Notes under the pieces: generated by a model | The model's database searches: none | What the model was told of the DNA's origin: nothing | Seen by the model: the letters and a program-made list of their open reading frames with translations, nothing else | Shown here: one piece after another, positions 23,231 through 36,348 of the stretch | Position numbering within the stretch: the first letter of the stretch is position 1 | Layout of the letters: each line of letters opens with the position of its first letter | Program-made: the position numbers and the translations under genes | Assembly: GCA_023159155.1 (NCBI GenBank) | Contig: JAJNNX010000005.1 | Coordinates: 1,364,001 to 1,428,000, forward strand | DNA: 64,000 nt | Origin: Ustulina deusta | Taxonomy: Eukaryota > Ascomycota > Sordariomycetes > Xylariales > Xylariaceae | Direction of reading: 5' to 3'

Positions 23231-25030
23231 CTATACCTTTGGCTCACCTTCAATGGCAGGCAGTGGCTCGGTACTTGGCACTGGGATCGTGCTCCATCCT
23301 TCTTCATCGACTACCAGAGCATCGCCCTTCTCCTTGGCATAACGGTGGTACCTCTGTACGCCCTGCTTATTCCCGGGGGAACTAGAAAAGGAGAACCACA
23401 CTTCACCATCCATGGTGTCCAGGCCTGCGGTGCCCTCAACTATAGTCGAGTTCCAATGATAGTTGGATGTGACGTTCTGCCTTGTCTCTAGAGTTTCTGG
23501 CCCAGTCGATATACCGGTGAGAACCGATAATATTGAAATACCGTCAGTGAGTTTGCTTCTGTCGACAAGGCAGAGTACGGAGCCTGGGTTGGTGGTTGCG
23601 CCTTCGGACTGGACTTTGTACGCACTGAACAGATTCATTGGGTATGTGTAACTCGACACAACGTCCGACGCCGAGCTAGAATGACTACCAGATGAGATCA
23701 TTGCGAGAGACTGGTTGAAGGCGAAGTCCGTCATATTCTGGATGTTAGAATAAGAGATATTTTGACTCCAAGAAGCTAGGCGACTCTTCCCCCCGCTCGT
23801 CATCTCCGAAGACACCTTCAGACTTCGAGTGGCAGTCAAGGCGTAATAGAAAGACGTGTTGGTTACAGTGCCATTTTCAGCTGTATAAGTTCCGAGGGTT
23901 GGTTGGAAATCGAACAAGGGTGATGGTATTTCGCTTCTGAAGCCCTTCGTTGTCGTCTGCTCACCCGCCTGATCAATCCAGACAAAGACAGACCCAGACA
24001 CCCACCAGTTCTCACCAACAGGGCCGATACCATCTTCGGTCGAAGTATCATAACCTACTACGCGGAGCGCAAAGCTATGAGGTTCCCCATCTGTCAATAA
24101 CCCGAGCCATGGCGTCACGTCGATCTCGAACGAAGGTAACTCGTAAGCGTCAATACCAACGATCGGCCTCCAAGCCCCAGGATCAACACCACCTGTGAAG
24201 AGTATGGGAAACGGCCATGATACGCCCGCAAGCTGGTCATCGATAAGTAATTGCACCTCTCGGAACGGACTATAGCCGTACAGCCACCCCTCGTTCCCTG
24301 GGAACGTGTTAATGTACTCGGTGGGCACATTCGTAAACCAGAATTCTTCCGCCGCATTCCCAGACGCCATGATAGACACCACCGCGGTTCTAGCATTCCG
24401 CGGTAGCGTCAAATTGACAGCGCCATTGTCTTCCGGGAGAGAAAATAACGAGGTCGTGTTGCTAGAAGACGAGTGCGTCGATATGGCGTAAATTCGATCC
24501 GCAGGATGCAATCCGCCTTTGCTTTCATAGACGTCGTCGAAGTACAGCGCCTCGAGCGTGGCGTTGAAGAGGCCTGTATAGCGGTCACCGTCAATAATGT
24601 TGTTTAATTCAAAGATGATCTTTCGGGGATCTTGGCTTCGTAGTAGGGTGTCCCAAATTGTCATGTCCTTTTGGAACGACCAGTGGATTCCTGTCTGCGT
24701 TGGCATTGCCGTCGATGTTCGCCACACTTCTACGTCACCAAGCCAGAGGGTTGCGAGCCGATCATACTGCCGCCCTTTGGATCCCACGCTCAGGTTGAAT
24801 ACAGTCGTAGTGTAGACGCAGTCAGACGGTGGAGTGTAATATCCAACATATGGTGAGCCGTAGCTGTTCCCGAAGTCATGTGTAAAGACCCGTTGTCTGC
24901 ATGTTGGGGTGTTGAGATCTAAGCGGGGAGGGGTGGCGGCTTGGATTACTTCCAGGATGGACTCGGCTTGGTTGATGAATGACAGCAGCGAGCCCAGATA
25001 TGAAAATTTCATGTTGCCAATGAGCACCAC
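23231..25030 (-). CDS. Peptide-N4-(N-acetyl-beta-glucosaminyl)asparagine amidase A-like protein
   Basis: Family of almond PNGase A (Pfam peptide-N-glycosidase A), which releases N-glycans from glycopeptides. The open frame gives 599 aa. Recognisable blocks are VFTHDFGNSYGSPYVGYYTPP, RLATLWLGDVEVWRTSTAMPT, GIHWSFQKDMT and GLFNATLEALYF early on. The beta-sandwich block ILFTGGVDPGAWRPIVGIDAY follows, then WWVSGSVFVWID. Many N-glycosylation sequons are present, which fits a secreted or membrane protein. The start is uncertain: MVLIGN at 25030 or MKFSYL at 25012. Neither gives a strong signal peptide, so a first exon may be missing. The gene starts only about 360 bp from the RIP island, yet its coding sequence keeps normal base composition and has no internal stops. 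Confidence 0.88.
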   Translation of the reverse strand: MVLIGNMKFSYLGSLLSFINQAESILEVIQAATPPRLDLNTPTCRQRVFTHDFGNSYGSPYVGYYTPPSDCVYTTTVFNLSVGSKGRQYDRLATLWLGDVEVWRTSTAMPTQTGIHWSFQKDMTIWDTLLRSQDPRKIIFELNNIIDGDRYTGLFNATLEALYFDDVYESKGGLHPADRIYAISTHSSSSNTTSLFSLPEDNGAVNLTLPRNARTAVVSIMASGNAAEEFWFTNVPTEYINTFPGNEGWLYGYSPFREVQLLIDDQLAGVSWPFPILFTGGVDPGAWRPIVGIDAYELPSFEIDVTPWLGLLTDGEPHSFALRVVGYDTSTEDGIGPVGENWWVSGSVFVWIDQAGEQTTTKGFRSEIPSPLFDFQPTLGTYTAENGTVTNTSFYYALTATRSLKVSSEMTSGGKSRLASWSQNISYSNIQNMTDFAFNQSLAMISSGSHSSSASDVVSSYTYPMNLFSAYKVQSEGATTNPGSVLCLVDRSKLTDGISILSVLTGISTGPETLETRQNVTSNYHWNSTIVEGTAGLDTMDGEVWFSFSSSPGNKQGVQRYHRYAKEKGDALVVDEEGWSTIPVPSTEPLPAIEGEPKV

Positions 25031-25391
25031 CTATGAGTACTGCGAACCGAGCATGTAATTGTTGATGGGCAACTACCATCATTACTTCTCAATTGAGCTC
25101 GAGACTGTAGTAATCGAACGGTACTCCAAAGATGGAATGTGACATTCCGGGTGGGGAGGGGGGACAGTATTTACGAAGGCGGAGTTACACCCTTAGTAAA
25201 CAAAACCAACGCCATAACACTAGCAATATCTATCTGCTTGGTCATTCTTAATAATTAGGGTTTAAAGAATCGTTTTTGGAATCCTAGATAGTGTTGTGAT
25301 ACTCATAAGATTCTGCGACTTGATTTTCCCTAGCGGTCGACTTCTCTTTAGGAGCGTAAACAATCTTGCTTGTTCCACCTGTTGGTGTCAG
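25031..25391. other. Amidase 5' flank up to the retrotransposon
   Basis: A 361-bp normal-composition stretch between the amidase start and the outer LTR. It includes the target duplication GTCAG at 25387-25391. I see no gene. A G-rich patch (GGGGAGGGGGG) lies near 25150-25165. Confidence 0.5.
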
Positions 25392-25629
25392 ATTTAGTAT
25401 TATAAAACGTACCGCATATATATATTTAGATCGCCTTATATATTATTATTTCTTATAGGTCCTATTTTGCCTCTATAAAGTATTTATTTATAAGCTTGCT
25501 AGTAAGTATAGCTAAGCTACACTTACTAAGCCACATTATTAAGCTATAACGCTTATATAACTAAGTAATCCTGCTATTTATGCCTAATTAGCTCTTTTTA
25601 TAGCTACTAGCTATAGGCCAAATCTAACA
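25392..25629 (-). repeat. Outer element LTR, left copy
   Basis: 238 bp, aligned without gaps to 40127-40364. It contains the internal near-palindrome CTTGCTAGTAAGTATAGCTA. The end next to the interior reads CTAACA here against CCAACA in the right copy, a CpA-to-TpA change typical of RIP. The outer edge abuts GTCAG. Confidence 0.9.
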
Positions 25630-26397
25630 TACTTTTTTAAAAAGAGTTACTTTAGTAACTCTTTTTATATATATATTACTATAGCTATAAAAATAGTTAT
25701 AAATAAGTATTAAAGTATAAATAATATATAAATAATTAGTATACCATATAAATAATTATATAAGCTAGTTCTAAATATTATATATATTACTATATAATTA
25801 TTTAAAATATAATATAGCAAACTTAGTAAGTAAAAATGTTTATAAAAAAATACGCTTTTAATTTAGTAAGCAAAAACGTTTGTAAAAAAATATGTTTATA
25901 AGTATAGTATATACAAGCTTATTTCTAGTATTATTAGAGCTTTTTTTTATTAATTTTTTTTTTTTTTTAGTTTTTATAAAATTTTTATAATAAGTTCTTA
26001 GAACTAAAATATTAAATATTTTATTTTTTTGCAATAAGATCTATACTAATTTTTTTTTTAGTTTTAATTATAAAATTATTTTTTGCTAGTATATTATTAA
26101 TTATTAAAAAAAAAAAAAGTATTTTTGTTATAAGCTTTAAAAAAACTTTAGGTTATTTAGTAAAAAGCTTACTAATATATATAGAAAAAATTATTATAAT
26201 ATATTTTTTATTTTTTTTTCTGCTTAAATTATAATAGTTAGCGCTTTTAATTAAGCTAGAACTTATAAGTATAATATATAACTATTTTTTAAGTTAATAG
26301 TTAATAAGTTTATTATTAGTTTAGAATTATTATTATTAAATAGTAATAATATTTTTATATATTTTTTGTTTTGTTTTTTATTTATTATAAAGCTTTT

Positions 26398-26684
26398 TAT
26401 TGAATGGGCTGTGTACGATATCGTACGTAAAAGCAAATAAACGCGCGTTAACAGAATATACTGTATTGTACTATATCTAAATCCTGTACCAAAAAAAAGA
26501 AAGAAAAGAATGCTTTGTACGAAACAGAATTCCTTTTAAAAAAAAAATTCTGCTAACGTACGAGCTAAAACAATAAAAAGAAATAAAGTCCCTACAGCTA
26601 ATAGTCTCTGTACAAAAACATCTGTTCACCTATGCAATACGTAAGTACACAATATAGTTATAACTAATGCTAGTTATTCTAACA
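26398..26684 (-). repeat. Inner element LTR, left copy
   Basis: 287 bp, aligning with 33561-33844 mainly through transitions. Shared blocks include GCAAATAAACGCGCGTTAA and GAATTCCTTTTAAAAAA. The edge reads TATTGAATGGGCT here and TATTAAATAGGCT in the other copy (G-to-A changes). Confidence 0.88.
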
Positions 26685-27355
26685 CTAGCTATTTTTTTTT
26701 TTAGTTACAACTGCTTATTATACAAAAAAAAAAAAAAAAATAACTACATACTATACAACTAACTAGAATATACGTGCAATACCTTATCCAATAAGCATAT
26801 CGATTAAATTAGCGATCTAGCCTTACATATAATAGCTAAGTTACTTAGTTGTTTGTTCCAAATATAATCGTAAAAGGCAAGATTGCAAAGCTAATATTCT
26901 AGCTATACAATTAGCTAAAAATATGGGCCAAAGGTCACTTGGTAGCCATCTGGGTCAAAGCTAAACCAAGTGCCCCTAATCCATACGCTAACAAGGTTCG
27001 TAATTAGCTAGCTCGTTTAATCGGTAGGCTTTATATAAGCAGTTACTAATTAAAGCTTTTAGTATAGTGCATATATAGCTGAGTTAATAAATATTTTTTA
27101 TATAAAAAAAATACAAAAGTAAACAAATATATATTACTTTATATAAAAAGAACATAAAAGTAATAAGTAAATATATATTGTTTTGTATAGAAAGAACGCA
27201 AAAGTAAACAAATATATATTAGTTTGTACGTAAAAAAGCCCGAGTATAAAAAGTATTTAAATTCTTTGCTATCTTTTGTTCTTTATTGCTTTTATAATCT
27301 ACTGCTTTATATGTTAGTCCATTCTCATATATATATATACATATATATACTTACA

Positions 27356-27357
<2 letters not shown>

Positions 27358-27391
<34 letters not shown>
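27358..27391. repeat. TA dinucleotide microsatellite
   Basis: About 16 uninterrupted TA units in the inner retrotransposon, with shorter TA runs just upstream. It probably arose by slippage in already AT-saturated sequence. Confidence 0.85.
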
Positions 27392-27397
<6 letters not shown>

Positions 27398-30300
27398 CTT
27401 ATATAATAGACGCTATTTAGCTGTTTAGCAATAATAGTTGCGTGCTTACTATTATTAAATAGAAACTTAAATATAACATTATATTACTACTAACAAACAA
27501 TCTAAATAATTGTTACTTTTTTGCTATATTATACATTAATATAAATACTTATTTTTGTTTTATATAATATATTTATATATATTACTAATATATTAGCTTT
27601 TTATATATAAGCTAATAAAACTTAAATTGCCGCTTTGCCTTTAGTTAATATTTAGATTTAAGTATTATTAATTAAACTACTTACGCTTATAATCGTACAA
27701 ATCTTTTATTACAAGGGTTACTTTTATATAGTTCTTATCTAATTATATAATATTACTATTACTGCTTGTATATAGAATGCTTATACGGCCTATAATAGCT
27801 TTTTGTTTTATAACTATTGCTAAATTATTAAATTTTAGCGTAACGCTTGCACTACGTACGTATAGCAATTATATAATGCTTAATATAGTTACTATATATA
27901 AAAAAAAAGAAGTTTTGTAAAAAAGGGGGGGGGTTTTTAGTTATATAATAAAAAAATAAATATTCAAAAAAAAATAAAATAAGGTTTATATTATTTTTAT
28001 TTAAAGTTAATATATTATATATTGCTTTTATTATTTTAACTTTTTTTTTTTTTATAAATGCTATACTTATATAATAATTTTTTATATTTGTTTAATAAAT
28101 ATTTTAACTTATATAGTTAGCTTATTTGTTAAAACAAAAGTTTTTAATACTTAGTTTAGCGTTTGTTTTATAAACACGTTAGCTAGGTTATCTTTTCTAT
28201 TAATTTATTATACTTTAAAAAAAATTTTCTTTTTATATAACTTATAAAAAAATATAATATTGATTATTAACTGCTTTTTTTATATTATATCTAATTTTAC
28301 TAAACAATTATATAATAACTTTAAGTTTAAATATAAAATAGCTAAAATTAAAAGCAATCCTAGCAAAGCTATAATCTTTTAAAGTATTATATAGAAAGTA
28401 ATAGTATTATTAAATCTATTAATTATATTATATAACTTATTTATAAATATGCTTTTAGTTACTTATTTATATTTATTTAAGTTCTAGTATATAATATTGC
28501 TTTTGATTTTAAAGCTTAAATTTTTTTTTATATAGCACTCCATACTTAGTATAATAATAAATCCAAGCTAAAAAGTTATATTTATATTATTTATAAATAA
28601 TCTGTCCGTAAAAATAAACAGTTTTATATAGCATAAATTAAGTAGTACAAACATTAAACCGCAGTTATAGTTATTTATTTGCTATTAAATCTTTTTGTTT
28701 AGATTTTTAACATTATATAGTATAGGGTTTATTATTTAAGCAGTAATATATAAGTTATACATTACTTTTAGCTAGCAAATACTACTAATATATACTTTTC
28801 TTGCTTATTATAAAATATATTACTAAGTAAAATCAGCTATATAAAAATTAACTAAGTCTAATTAGTTTGTTTGGCCTTTTTAGGTTAAAATAATTTTTTT
28901 TTTAAATAATAATATAATTTATTTACTATTAAACTTTATAAAGTGGTCTTACTAAAGTATTTTTTTTGGCTTTATATAAAACTTAGCTTGTTAGAATTTA
29001 TGTTTTTTTTTTTTTAAAAAGCTTAAAGTTATAAAGCTAAACGTATTGTCTGTTTATAAACTAGTAATATTAAAGTTATATAATAGATTTTTTATAAACA
29101 AAAGATATAAGTTATATATAAAAATAGTTATTTTTAGTTTTTTGTAATAGTACTAGTAGTACGTTTTAAACTAGTATAGCTTTAATTTTATAAATTTATA
29201 TAATAATTATACGATTTAAAAGATTGTTTTATTAAAATATTTTGATTTTAGTTCGGATAGCAGTTATACAATGATTTTTTTGGCTAGTTTGTCCTTTGAT
29301 TATACGTACGCCTATATAATATTTTAGAGCTCGCCTAAAGCATTAAAATTATAGATCAAAAAAAGGCTTAGTACAAAAAGTAGTTACTAGTTTATCTGCT
29401 AGATTATAAGCAACTAGATAAAAATTATTTTTTTGTTTTTATTGTTATAGCTTTATATAATAAGTTAGGACTTTTTATACAGCTTAGTTGTTTTTTTTTT
29501 AATTTTTTGTATAAGCCGGGACTTAAAAATCTAGGTATTATTATGCTTAGCCGGGTTATATTTTATGAACTAAAATACGCTTCGTGCAACAAGGTTATTA
29601 ATTTTTATAGCGTTTAATTTTTTAAATAATCTACTAGATATATTAATTATACTATTTTTATATAATTTAATAGCTAAAGCATAGTTTTATTTTTTTTTAA
29701 AAGTTAAGAATAGCTAGCTAATTTATTATACAAAAGTTATAAAAAATTATATAGCTTTTTAGGGGCGTTCTTGTTTTTTTTATATGTTAGGCTTTTAAAA
29801 AGGTTGTATATTTTTTGCTTTTTTATTTTGATTATCTAAAGGTATTTTTTTAGTTATATAGTAGTAAAGCTTAACTTAAGTTTATTTGAACTATATTAAA
29901 CTATTTGTTAAGTTAATAATTATGTTTGATTTTTTAATAGATTTTATTTTGTATAGTCTGTTCTAGCTTTTTTTTTTCTGCTATACTAGGACTTCGCTTT
30001 AGAAAAAAAACAATAATATATTATATAAAACTAGTCTGTTGCACTAGTTAATTATATAGTTAATTTCAACCTTTGCTTTTTTTTTGCGTAATATTTTTAT
30101 AGCTTTTTTTATAGCTTCTACTTTTTGTATAATATTAGGCAAGGGGGGTAAGTTCTAATTAACTCTAGGGTATGCTTTAAAAATTAAAAGGGTTAGTACA
30201 AAGCTATTTGGCTTAGTAGTATTATTTAGAGCTTTGATTGCTATTTATAAAATTGATTTGTTTTTTATATAATAATTAATTTTAGTTTTTAATATATTAT

Positions 30301-33300
30301 ATATATAGCAGAGTAAGCCGTATATTTTTTTGATTTTGCTTATTACTTAGTATGCTTTAATAGGCATTGCGTAATACTAAAAGCTTATAATTTTAGCTTA
30401 GTTCTAAAACTTTTTAGATAAAAAGTTTATACTTAGGTTATATATAATATTATTGGAGGGTCTTTAATATATATTAATCCAATATTTGTATAGCGTTTTT
30501 TAAATGTTTTGTATAAATATTAATTTAAAAAATATTACTGCTTAAAATAATATAGTAGTATTAATTATATAAAAGACCTATTTGTTGTTTATTTATATAA
30601 TATTGATTATTACTTCGTAATTAAAATTATAATTATTTTTAATTAAAAACTTAAAATATTAAAATGCTTATTTATATAATTAGCAATAATAGTAAAACTT
30701 CTAAATCTTTTTTAAAATTAAATAGTTAATATTATGCTTTATATAACTAAACATTTTGTATAGTTTTTTTGTATAAAAGTATCCAAATTAGCAATAAAGC
30801 TATTATAGTTCTATTTCTATAAAGAATATGCTAGCTTTATGTAGTTTAATATTAAAGAATAGGTATCCCTATTTGTATATAATAAGGATAGTTTTGCTAT
30901 TTTTTTATATAATAATATTTTTTATATTATCGAAATATACTTGTAAGCAATTAGTATTCTTTAAAGAAAACAAGAATAGTATTAAGCTGTTTAGAATATG
31001 GTATATTGTTGTACTAAGGGTATTTTTTATTTATATAGTACTTATAGCTAAAATTGTACTATTACTACTAAACTTAATATATATAGTTTCTAGTATTTAG
31101 TTAATTTTTATATAAAGGTATAATTTAATATAGGCCTTTAGTTATACTTTTTTTACTATTAAGTAGTTTAAAGCGCTTGTATTTTATAGTTTGCTTTGGT
31201 ATTTTATATAATACTAGTTATTTAAAGTAAACTAGTTAAATAGGATGTCCGTTTTATAGTTCTAAATATTTTCTTTAGTTATATAGTATATAAATATATT
31301 ATTTATTAAAAATTAAGTAAACTAGCTTTTAAATTCCTTGTTTATATTTTTGTTGCTTTTATTTGATTCTAGGTGCTTTTTATACTTTGTTAAGTATATT
31401 AAGAACTTTTTAAGTATAGGTTTAACGTTATGTATTATTTTATATAAATTAAAGTATTAGCTTTTTATACGAGCCTATTCTTGGAAAGTATGTTTTATTA
31501 ACTAATATTTTTTTTTTTAGTATATAAAGTATTTTTTGTTTATACGGTTATTTCTAAAGTTCTAGTTTTTTAAATAGTTTTGTTATATATCTAGCTTGTT
31601 TAATAATTTAAAAAATCTAAATTAATAGCCTTTTATATAATAACTTTAGTTATATTTCTTATTAATAAAATAAATATTATTGTTTTTTTATATAAAATGT
31701 TTTAGTATATTGTTTGTTACTACCCAAATATATACTCGGAGGTTAAAAAAGAAACCTTTATATATTAGCTTTTAGAGTATAAGTACTATAGCTAGTTTAG
31801 GTACTTCTTAATATGCTTATATAATAGTTATGCTTAGTTAGATTTTTTTTTAGTAGTTTGCGCTAAATACTTGTTATACTTTTATAAGTTTATTAATTAT
31901 AAGTTTTAGTACTTTGTGTAGTACTAATTCTAGGTTTTTTTTTTTTATTTATATAAATATAATTAAAGTCTAATTAGCTTAGTACTAGTTATAGTTTATA
32001 TTATTATTAAAATAACTATTTATTATATAATAGATTTTATATTATGTTTTTTCTGGTTTAATATAGTATATATAATATTTTTTTGCAAAGTTTTCTAAAA
32101 TGCTTGGAAATATAGTATAATATTCGTTTTTTATTATTTTGAACTATTAATAAACGTTTATAAATAAGCATATTTTGTTATAAAATAAGTTATATAAATA
32201 GCTTATATAGTTTTTTTTTTTTTTTTTTTTTTTAGAAAAACAGTATACTTTTTGGATAAAAATAATCTATTTTATATATTTTTTATAAAAAATAAATCTA
32301 AAAAAGGGCTATTTAATATAAGTTTTAGTATTATATAAAAGTATGCTTATAGTATAGAGGTCTAAAAAGGGTTATAAACTATAAAGTATTTATATATTAG
32401 TTAGAAATTTAGTTTATAGCCTGCTTTTGGCATACAATTATATATTATTTCTGGTGTGTGCTGGGTTTTTATAATTGGTTGTATGTGCTTAGGGTTCTAG
32501 TTCTTGCGGGGTTAGAATTATATATTCCGGATAGGTATTAGTTTAGGCTATATAAGTTCTGGTTGTTTGATTTTTAGTTTTAGTTCTGTTTATATAATAG
32601 GTTAAAGGGTTAAAGTAGGCTAAAGGGTTTTTTAGGGGGTAGTTTGGAATTGTTAACTAGGTATAAAAAAGATTAATAATTATTATATAATAAGTATTTG
32701 GGCTGTTTAAATTAGAAATTTTAAAGATTTAATAATTTTAAATTTGCTTTATATAATTATAGTAAATTGTTTATAAGCTGCATTTTTTTTGATTAGTTTT
32801 TATATGCTTTTTTTTTTAACTATTATTATAAACTTTGTATGTATGTTTTAATAAATTGTATAAAAATAATCCATTATTTATTTTTTAAAATTTTCTTTGA
32901 ACATTTTTTAGAATAACTATCCGGACTTTTTTATGTTTTAATATTTAACAAATTAGTAAACAAACTATATATTTATTATAATTTTACTTATATAAGATTT
33001 ATTAAAGTTTTTGCTTTAAAAATTAAGGTTAATATAGTTTTATATAGTTTTTATATTAATACTAATATTTTTAGCGAGTTTTTTATATATAAAGTTTAAA
33101 CGTAACTTAGTAAATTTTACTAAAATACTTAGTACTTTTTGTATTATAGTGAGGTAAAAGGGGGGAAAAGGGGGGAAAGAAAGGGAGGAATTAAAAAGTT
33201 TGTCTAGCTATTATATAACAATATAGTTAGAAATAGCATAATTGTGTGCTATTTTTTTTTTTTTTATATAATACTTTATTAGTCCAAAAAAAAAAGTTAT

Positions 33301-33560
33301 ATTATATAATAAAAAAATAGATCTTTTTGTTTTTTATATAACAAGCAAATATTTTGTTAGTTTAAAAAAAAAAGTTATATTTGTTTTATTTTTGAATAAT
33401 ATATATTAACTAGTTAAAAAAAATAATTGTTATATAATAAAAAAATAAAGTGCAATATAAAGTTTTTCTTATTTATAAAAAGCTTAGTTTTATTTTTATT
33501 TTTACTAATCTATAATACTTTTATAGTTGGGTTAAAAGTGCTTTAGCAACTACTAATTAG

Positions 33561-33844
33561 TATTAAATAGGCTATATACAATATTATATATAAAAGCAAA
33601 TAAACGCGCGTTAATAGAATATACTATATTGTACTATATCTAAATTTTGTACCGAAAAAGAAAAAAAAAATGCTTTATACAAAACAGAATTCCTTTTAAA
33701 AAAAGAATTCTGCTAGCGTACGAGCTGAAATAATAAAAAGAAATAAAGTTCCTACAGCCGATAGTTTTTATACAAAAATATCCGTTCACCCGTGCGATGC
33801 GCGGGTGCACAATATAGTTATAACCAATGCCAGTTATTCCAACA
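33561..33844 (-). repeat. Inner element LTR, right copy
   Basis: 284 bp. It keeps more C and G at its end (CACCCGTGCGATGCGCGGGTGCAC region, near 33788-33811) than the left copy (CACCTATGCAATACGTAAGT). This copy is therefore the less RIP-mutated one at that end. It ends CCAACA, followed by the target repeat CTTTT. Confidence 0.88.
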
Positions 33845-36348
33845 CTTTTAGTATATTATATTTCTATTACTACTATTGCTACTACTACTTTTTTAATACT
33901 TTTTTATTAAGCTTTTTTTATTACTATTATTACTTCTAAAATAGCTAGTTTTTTGCTAGTTTTATTTAGCACTTACTATTTGGCCTTTAGTTAAGTTATT
34001 CTAGTTATGCTTATATTACTGCTAGTTCTGCCTAGTTAAACTTTTAGTAGCTAAAATACTACGCTTATTACTATTACTTTTTATAGTTATAGCTATACTT
34101 TATTTTTATAGCAAGCTAGTTCTTACTTATAGCTAGTATTTTTAGGGATTTTTTAAAAAATATTATATTTATAATATATTTATAATATTTTTTAGGGTTA
34201 TTTAAATAATAACTATATTAAAACGTTTAATAATAGGTTATAATATTTATAGTATGCTTTTAAATATATATATAAACTTTTATAAATAAGCTTTTTAGTA
34301 ATTAATAATAAGTACTAATTATAAATAACTTTATTAATATTAAACTTTATATTTATTATTTTTAGAACGTTTTTATAAAAAACGCTAGTAATATTACTAT
34401 TTAAGCTTTACGGACTATAGTCTATACTATATTATTTTTTTATTGCTTAAAAAAAAAAGAAAAAAAATAAATGTTTTTTATAAGCTTTTTGCTACTCTGT
34501 AGCAGGATTGGTGCCCTCTAGGGTGGTTAAGTTTTTATATTATTAATTTTAGGGCTTTTTAGGTATATAAAAACACTTTATAATCTTTTTATTAATATAT
34601 TATAAGTTTATAACTTATATTTAAATAGTATTTAAACGTTTTATTTTATAAATTTTTTTTTAAGTAATAAATTTTTAATTTTTTTTTAAAAATTAATATG
34701 TTTTATTAAACTTTTTAGCTATATTTAAAAAACTTATATAATCTAAGCTATTTTAAAAAAGTTATTTATTTTAATATAAGTAAAGTTTTTATAAGTTTAT
34801 TAGCAATTATATTATTAGTAAGTATATATTTTATTATAATAGTTTTATTTTTAATTTTTTAGTATAGCTAATAGTTATAAATATTAATATACTATAGTTT
34901 AGTATATAACAAAGCTATTTTTTTATAACAAGTTTTATAGTTTGCTAATTATTACATTATATTTATATTTGCTAATTCTATAGCACTACCCCAAGCTTAT
35001 TAATAAGCCGGTTAATAAATATTGCTTTTTTAGCTACCTAGGCTAAAGCTAAAAGCTTTGCTTTAGTTATAAATATAATAACTATATTTTGTTTATTAGT
35101 TTGCTAGTAGATTATTCCTTTAAAAAGTTTTATAATATAAGCTTAGGAGCTTTTTTAGTTAAAGATATTATTTATAAAAAATATATCGCTAGCTACTATA
35201 AAGTTATTTTTATTTTTAAATTATAATATATAGTACTATATAAAAAGTAAATATAATAAAAGTTTATTAGTAGTTTAGTAATATTTAAAAAAAAAATTAT
35301 AATTAAATTATATAAACTTAAAAATTCTAAATATTATATTTAGATATATTATTATTATAATATATAAGATTAATTTTATTTTTTGCTAATAGCGCTTAAT
35401 ACTAACAAATATAAAAATCTTTTTATATAAAAAAAGCTTTTAAGCTTTTATTAAAGTAGTTATATAAGTTATAGCTATAATATTTTGTAACTTAGCAATC
35501 TTTTTAATATAAAAAGCTTATAAGAACTAAAAAAAGCTTTTTTTTTTATTTTTAATTATTTTAATGTTTAGGAACTATTATAAGTTTTTATCTCTAGTAA
35601 GGTTATAGCATATTTTAAATATAGCGATTGTTTTATTTGCGGCTTTTTAGTTCTTTTGTTTATATATTATAACTATATTATTAATATATATAAACAAAAT
35701 ATATTTTTTAAAAAGTAATACTAAAGTTTATAAAGTATTAGCTTAAAGCTTATTTTTTATAATAATTTGGTAAGTTTTTTTTGTTATAGTAAAAAAAACT
35801 TTTAAAGCTTATATAAGGTTTATAGTAGTTTAACTATAATATTTAATTTTTAGTAGCTTAAAAGCATATATATATAGATCTTTTTATTTAATTTAATATT
35901 TATAAAAATATTTATAGCGTTATATTATTTAAATTCTAGGTTAAACTTAGTAGTAATAATTATTAATATTTTAAAAGATTTTTTTGCTAGTATGCTAGTA
36001 TAAATATTTTTTTAGTTATTGTTTAGCTATTAATTTCTTTATATTACTAGATAAGCTTTATATTTTTTATAATATTTATTTTTATTAAACTTATAAATAT
36101 AAACCTATATATAATCCAAAGTAATTTTTTTTTATAAAAAGCTCTTAAGTACTTTTTTTTAAGTGCTTATTTTTTTATAGCTTTATAAATAAGTAAGTTT
36201 TACTTGTTTAAAGTAATCTTTTAGCAAGTAATCTATAAAATTTTTATACTATTTTAGTAGTTATAATAAATCTTATTAGTACATTTTTTTTTTTTAGTTT
36301 AAAAAAGTTTATAATTAAGTTTTTAAATAGTTAGTGTCTAGTTTAAAG

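Larger units (their letters stand above)
26398..33844 (-). mobile_element. Inner LTR retrotransposon nested in the outer element
   Basis: A 7447-bp element with direct LTRs at 26398-26684 and 33561-33844, flanked by the 5-bp direct repeat CTTTT (26393-26397 and 33845-33849). On the minus strand the LTR starts TGTTGGAATAACTGGC, resembling the Ty1/Copia-type TGTTGGAATA start. An A-rich purine tract lies inside the left LTR, which fits minus orientation. The interior is AT-saturated, with no readable protein and stops in every frame. The insertion lies inside the outer element, so it is younger than that insertion, yet it is also mutated. RIP was therefore active after both insertions. Confidence 0.88.

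Noticed and set aside
25380..25391. LTR start at TGTTGG (25380) to make a TG...CA element in plus orientation
   Set aside because: The right LTR does not align there without a gap, and flanking bases then give no target duplication; starting at 25392 gives equal 238-bp LTRs and the GTCAG repeat on both sides. The LTR edge not ending in CA remains a small oddity.
30828..31100. 90-codon hydrophobic open frame in the AT block
   Set aside because: It lies in the RIP-degraded inner element; Ile/Leu/Phe/Tyr-rich translation is what AT-saturated DNA gives by chance. No motif.
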